Shown here: one piece after another, positions 60,191 through 64,000 of the stretch | How the letters are laid out: every line of letters starts with the position of its first letter | Position numbering within the stretch: the stretch's first letter is position 1 | NCBI GenBank assembly: GCA_020698575.1 | Contig: CM036242.1 | Location: forward strand, 21,338,624-21,402,623 | Direction of reading: 5' to 3' | Length of the DNA: 64,000 nucleotides | Origin: Bostrychus sinensis | Taxonomy: Eukaryota > Chordata > Actinopteri > Gobiiformes > Eleotridae | The notes under the pieces: model-generated | Seen by the model: the letters and a program-made list of their open reading frames with translations, nothing else | The model's database searches: none | Told to the model about the DNA's origin: nothing | Position numbers and translations under genes: made by a program

Positions 60191-61769
60191 AGAAGATAGA
60201 AGAAGAAAGCATATTTTGTGGAAATACTAATGAAGAACCTCATACCAGCATACAACATACATACAAAAGTTAATCACTTTAACATTGTTCAAAAACTTAC
60301 ATGCATTCTTATTAGGCTTCCCATACTTCCAAATTGAGTTTGTTTGGTGGTAAAAAATGTTTTGTGTATTTGCAGCTTTGAGAGACTTACAAAAATAACC
60401 AGATGATAATAAATGCCATGTAGTTCTGAAGATTAAAAGGGCACAGCAGATGGAAGTGAAAGGTGTTGGGATATAGAGTATAATGAAATGTGAGAATGGA
60501 GTAAAGTTTACGTTTGATGGAAAAGTTTGTTTTTGTCAGCTTTTCATTCCTTATTCTACGTGCTCCAGTGGAGTGTGCAGTCTGGCTTTCTCTGTGACTT
60601 TTCACTCCTGACATGTTGTAAAAGCTCAGTCTGTTCCAATTATAGACTTTGTCATATTTGTCAGTATATTTGTATTTGGTACATGGAAAAAAACTGGACT
60701 TACATTTGAGTTTTAACCACCAAATTCTAATGAAAAAAGGCTATAAAAGATAAAAATATAATTAAAACTCTTTAGTTTGAGTTGCTTGGTAAAACAGACC
60801 CATTCACTTTGGTGGGTCTGGTAGCACTCCCATTTAAACCTACTATTATTGACCTTACCAGGCAACTATGCCTGTTTATTTGAAATGGAAAAGGCTTTAT
60901 GTGATGCTGTTTCTCTGATTGGTATTGCCACCTCAGATTGCATACAAAATCTGTTAATCTTGAAATTAAACTATTAAATCTGTATGCTGAATAGTGAGTG
61001 ATATTTGCAAAGTGGTTTGGAGCACCTCATTCAACCAAAATATCTCAGTTGTGTATTTATTCGAGATTTCACTTCAATAATTTTTGAGTTCAACAATCTG
61101 AGAGTAAACTAAATGTGAAACCCTGGTAGGCAAACAGCTTTTTAATGTAGAGGCGTACGTTTTCACAGGGCTCATTAAGAAGTTAAAGATCTTTGTAAAT
61201 TATTTGTAGCAGGTGCAGAGATGTGGGGGCTCAAATTCAGAGCAATACTGCATGGCTTCTTTTACCCATAATTCAAACTAGAAGTGATGTCGGCAATTTG
61301 TACTTCTCACTTCCAGATCTCCTACAGCAAAACCCGGCAACTGTTAAAACTGAGACAAGATGAACCAGAAGTAAGATACAGACACAGACAGAGGACGGTA
61401 ACACTTGACCAGTTTTAGAAACTACAGAAAAACTACAGAAATTATTTATTATTTTTGTTTGTCTGTGCATGTGGCCTGTTACATTTAGAGTTTTTACAGC
61501 ATATGTTGCCCAGAGCACCTCAGGTGTAACATATGGTAAGAGAACGTTTTCTTTTATATTCATGCAGCGTGGATATGATGATGAGAGACAAGGAGGACTC
61601 TCTCTGCTTTGTAGTCTGTCTGATTACACACTGATGCTCATAGAGAAGTCAAGGAAAGTCACACAGCACCCGACAAAAGAAAAGCAATGTTTTCAGAAAG
61701 ACTGAGATAGGTAGATTTTCCTGAAATTTAGTTCACATTTTTACTAAATTCACAAAAGCTATATGGCAC

Positions 61770-61890
61770 ACAGTGCTTATTACCTCCACCCAGCAGGTTA
61801 TGTTTTCTCAGCACTGGATGGGTTGTTTCTCTGTTAACAAAATACCTCAAAAGAAATGGTCAGATTTTCATGACATTTTAAAGAATCAGA
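61770..61890 (+). repeat. old dispersed repeat, family-B-like 5' part
   Basis: 'cttattacctccacccagca' plus 'ggttatgttttctc' and 'gtttctctgttaacaaaata' followed by 'ggtcagattttcatgacatt' match the beginning of an interspersed repeat widespread in vertebrate introns; the end blocks of family B are not seen here. Confidence 0.5.
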
Positions 61891-62399
61891 ATCATTGTGA
61901 GATAAGGACAAATAAAGTGGCTCCACCCACAAGTGCTTATGGTACAAATCATTAGTTTTAGTGGATTCTTTACAACTGTGAGCTGTATGGCACAACAGAT
62001 CTTTTCAGGTACAATTTTGTTAAGTGTAAGCTAAACACTAACTACACATTGGTTTGATAAACTGCTGGAGACTGTTGCACTTGCTCTACAATAACCAGGT
62101 GCAAGATTACTTAAAATAAATTTAAAAAATAAAACTGCACTACTTTACCAGCGCCAACCAGGAAAATTCCAAAGAAAAGTCTACATTTTCGGTAAGGAAA
62201 AAATGTGCCTTACTTTTGTGGCTGTACTGTCACCACAACATAACAAGTACAAGCTCATACACACCTCCACAGAATCATAACTAGAGGAACACTTGAAAAC
62301 GCAGCAGCTTGTATGAACAAAAGAGAAAAGTGTGTGACTGTGCACCTGTGACTCTGTGTCCACATATTTCCAAGGAAACCACAGCCAAGCGGTCAGAAA

Positions 62400-62930
62400 T
62401 GCACACAGCGGTCACACCAGGTGAAGAGGTAGAAAGGAAGGAGGAAGCAAGAAAGGACGTCAATAAGAGAAGAGAGTGGGGAAAGAAATGTCTGAATAAA
62501 AAGGTCAGAGTGAGCGCTGGAGGGGGGAGGGTGGTGATGGAGTGATGGAGAGTGAGGCAGACACAACTGGAGCGGAGACACAAGACGTGGAGATGGAAGG
62601 AAAAAAGGTGCGACATTATATACTCCAACCCTTTTAACGGTCGCACCAATAAAGCGGTGAAAATTGAAAAACCTAAATTGATTGATTGAGAGGAAGCGGA
62701 AAGTTAACAGAGATGCGAGGAAACGCTGAGGCAGACAGAAGCGTTCGAAAGATAGAGACGAGGAGAAATGAAGAAAGGCACAAATGGAAAGGTTCTAACA
62801 AGTGAGATGTGTAAATCAAAGAAAAACGTATAAGAGATAGAGGATATTAAGAGCAGCCAGAGAGTGAAGAGATGATGACACGAAAGGGGCAAGAAAAAGA
62901 TGAGCAAGTGTAAGAAACCTAGGAAAAGAT
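62400..62930. other. purine-rich (plus strand) tract
   Basis: About 500 bp with strong G+A bias on the plus strand ('gaaaggaaggaggaagcaag' at 62432-62451). The minus-strand frames over it are low-complexity Ser/Leu/Pro-rich and not gene-like. Function unknown; could be unusual DNA structure or degraded simple repeat. Confidence 0.6.
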
Positions 62931-64000
62931 CTGAAATGAACCCAACCAACTTCAAAACTTTAACTGGTTACTTCAGATACCAGATACTATTCATTTTATT
63001 TATGAACATCAGTACAATTTATAATATGTGAAAAAAAACAGAAAGGAAATAAATATATATTAATTAATTAATTACCATTATTCAATGTAAAAAAAAAAAA
63101 TAAGTCACAAATATTCAATATCAAGGCAGGGGTGAACTAAGCTCAATTCATAAGTAGAACAAACTGCTGCATGAACAGATGGATAATTGTTATTATGATT
63201 GGTTTAAAGCTTGTTTAATCACTGTGGAGAAACCATTCCTGTACAGTATATAAGGAACATTAATGCAGTTTGGCTCTCGGGCAATTTACTGCATTCTACT
63301 ATCTACTGTATCTCCAATAGATCAATATTTCTCATTTGATATTATCTCTGCAGATTCAGCAAATATATAGTGTATAGTGGTGATTTACTCTCTATTGCCT
63401 TAAGCGGCTTATGGATGCAGTATGTTAGCAAAACCTTCAGCACATATAGAATAGGTCCCTGTTTGCACAAATGGCAGGTTTGGCCAAGTACATGAATGTT
63501 ATGGACTCTCCAGGTTTTTATTTGTGAAAATCCATTGTGCACAGCTTGTATCTTTTTTACTGATGACTTTAGAATGAATATGTTAAGCTAAATGTATTGC
63601 ATAGTCCAAAAGTGTGCATATTCTGTTTTTTAAGCTTAAAGTGTGTAAAAACCACAGAACACTGAAGCATGATAAATGATAAGTTATGGGCCTGCCCTGG
63701 ACGAGCCCTTAGTGTAACAGCAGCAGCAGGCTGCATGCTAAACCTGACAGGGACAGCTGGCCTGGGATAACCTGGATGCACTGTGTGGCTCTGGAGCCAA
63801 AAGACAGGGCTGCCAAAAGTAGGACTTGTTTTACTCAAGACTGGACTTTTACTTCAAATATGTGTGGCAGTATCTTCTATTAGGAGATAGCATATAAATT
63901 ACTTATTAGCCTATTAAAATAAAAAAAATATATAAAGGCAGACCTTGAGATCAGAGCTTTATTATCACTCATTTTATTAGATCTGAAAGTTTAGTGCTTA

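Larger units (their letters stand above)
54660..64000 (-). other. mdga1: upstream mdga1 intron or 5' flank, no exon recognised
   Basis: The acceptor at 54661-54660 shows that transcription comes from higher coordinates. I searched the minus strand for a short exon with a Met-hydrophobic signal peptide ending in phase 1 before a GT donor and found none that is convincing. The signal exon is therefore probably beyond 64000. Apart from the repeats listed, 54800-59990 and 62950-64000 hold nothing assignable; 55190-55560, 55790-56130 and 58690-59240 are repeat-poor and could include conserved noncoding DNA. Confidence 0.6.

Noticed and set aside
62281..62649. Minus-strand frame as a missing mdga1 signal-peptide exon
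   Set aside because: Hydrophobic residues arise from the purine-biased tract; the frame does not end in a GT donor in phase 1 with the expected mature N-terminus.

Overview
The window looks like chromosomal DNA from a ray-finned (probably teleost) fish. It is AT-rich, with long introns and a dense mix of old interspersed repeats: tRNA-headed and 5S-headed SINEs, a Tc1-like element, non-LTR retrotransposon remnants and hAT-like MITEs. There are no operons, phage or prokaryotic features. The species cannot be named from the sequence alone.

One gene is supported. It runs on the minus strand through most of the window and is a partial mdga1 (MAM-domain-containing GPI anchor protein 1), a neuronal cell-surface Ig-superfamily protein. 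Four coding exons were found by translation and splice-site reading; in transcript order they are 54659-54520, 36349-36175, 3617-3421 and 1601-1469. Their reading phases join exactly. They encode Ig domain 1 (first two exons) and Ig domain 2 (last two). The introns between them are about 18.2, 32.6 and 1.8 kb. The signal-peptide exon was not found in 54660-64000, and the Ig3 exon was not found in 1-1468, so both probably lie outside the window.

Everything else is intron or flank. In 3618-36174 there are tRNA-derived SINEs (5030-5396, 15475-15790, 18590-18915, 34548-34820), a 5'-truncated non-LTR retrotransposon with dead reverse transcriptase (23010-24980), a Tc1-like transposon with TA duplications and IR/DR ends whose transposase has lost its first catalytic aspartate (25617-27149), a LINE 3' tail with an imperfect 11-bp target duplication (30229-30788) and a TIR element (16093-17310). 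In 36350-54519 there are hAT-like MITEs and a short retroposed repeat called 'family A' here, nested in each other in both directions, plus a tRNA-headed SINE (41702-41970) and a 5S rRNA-headed SINE (50963-51306) with related bodies. The flank 54660-64000 holds only sparse repeats and unassigned sequence.

No previously undescribed biological system is evident. The most informative observations are the gene structure, the SINE head exchange, the reciprocal repeat nesting and several repeat-poor, ATTA-rich stretches that could be conserved regulatory DNA.
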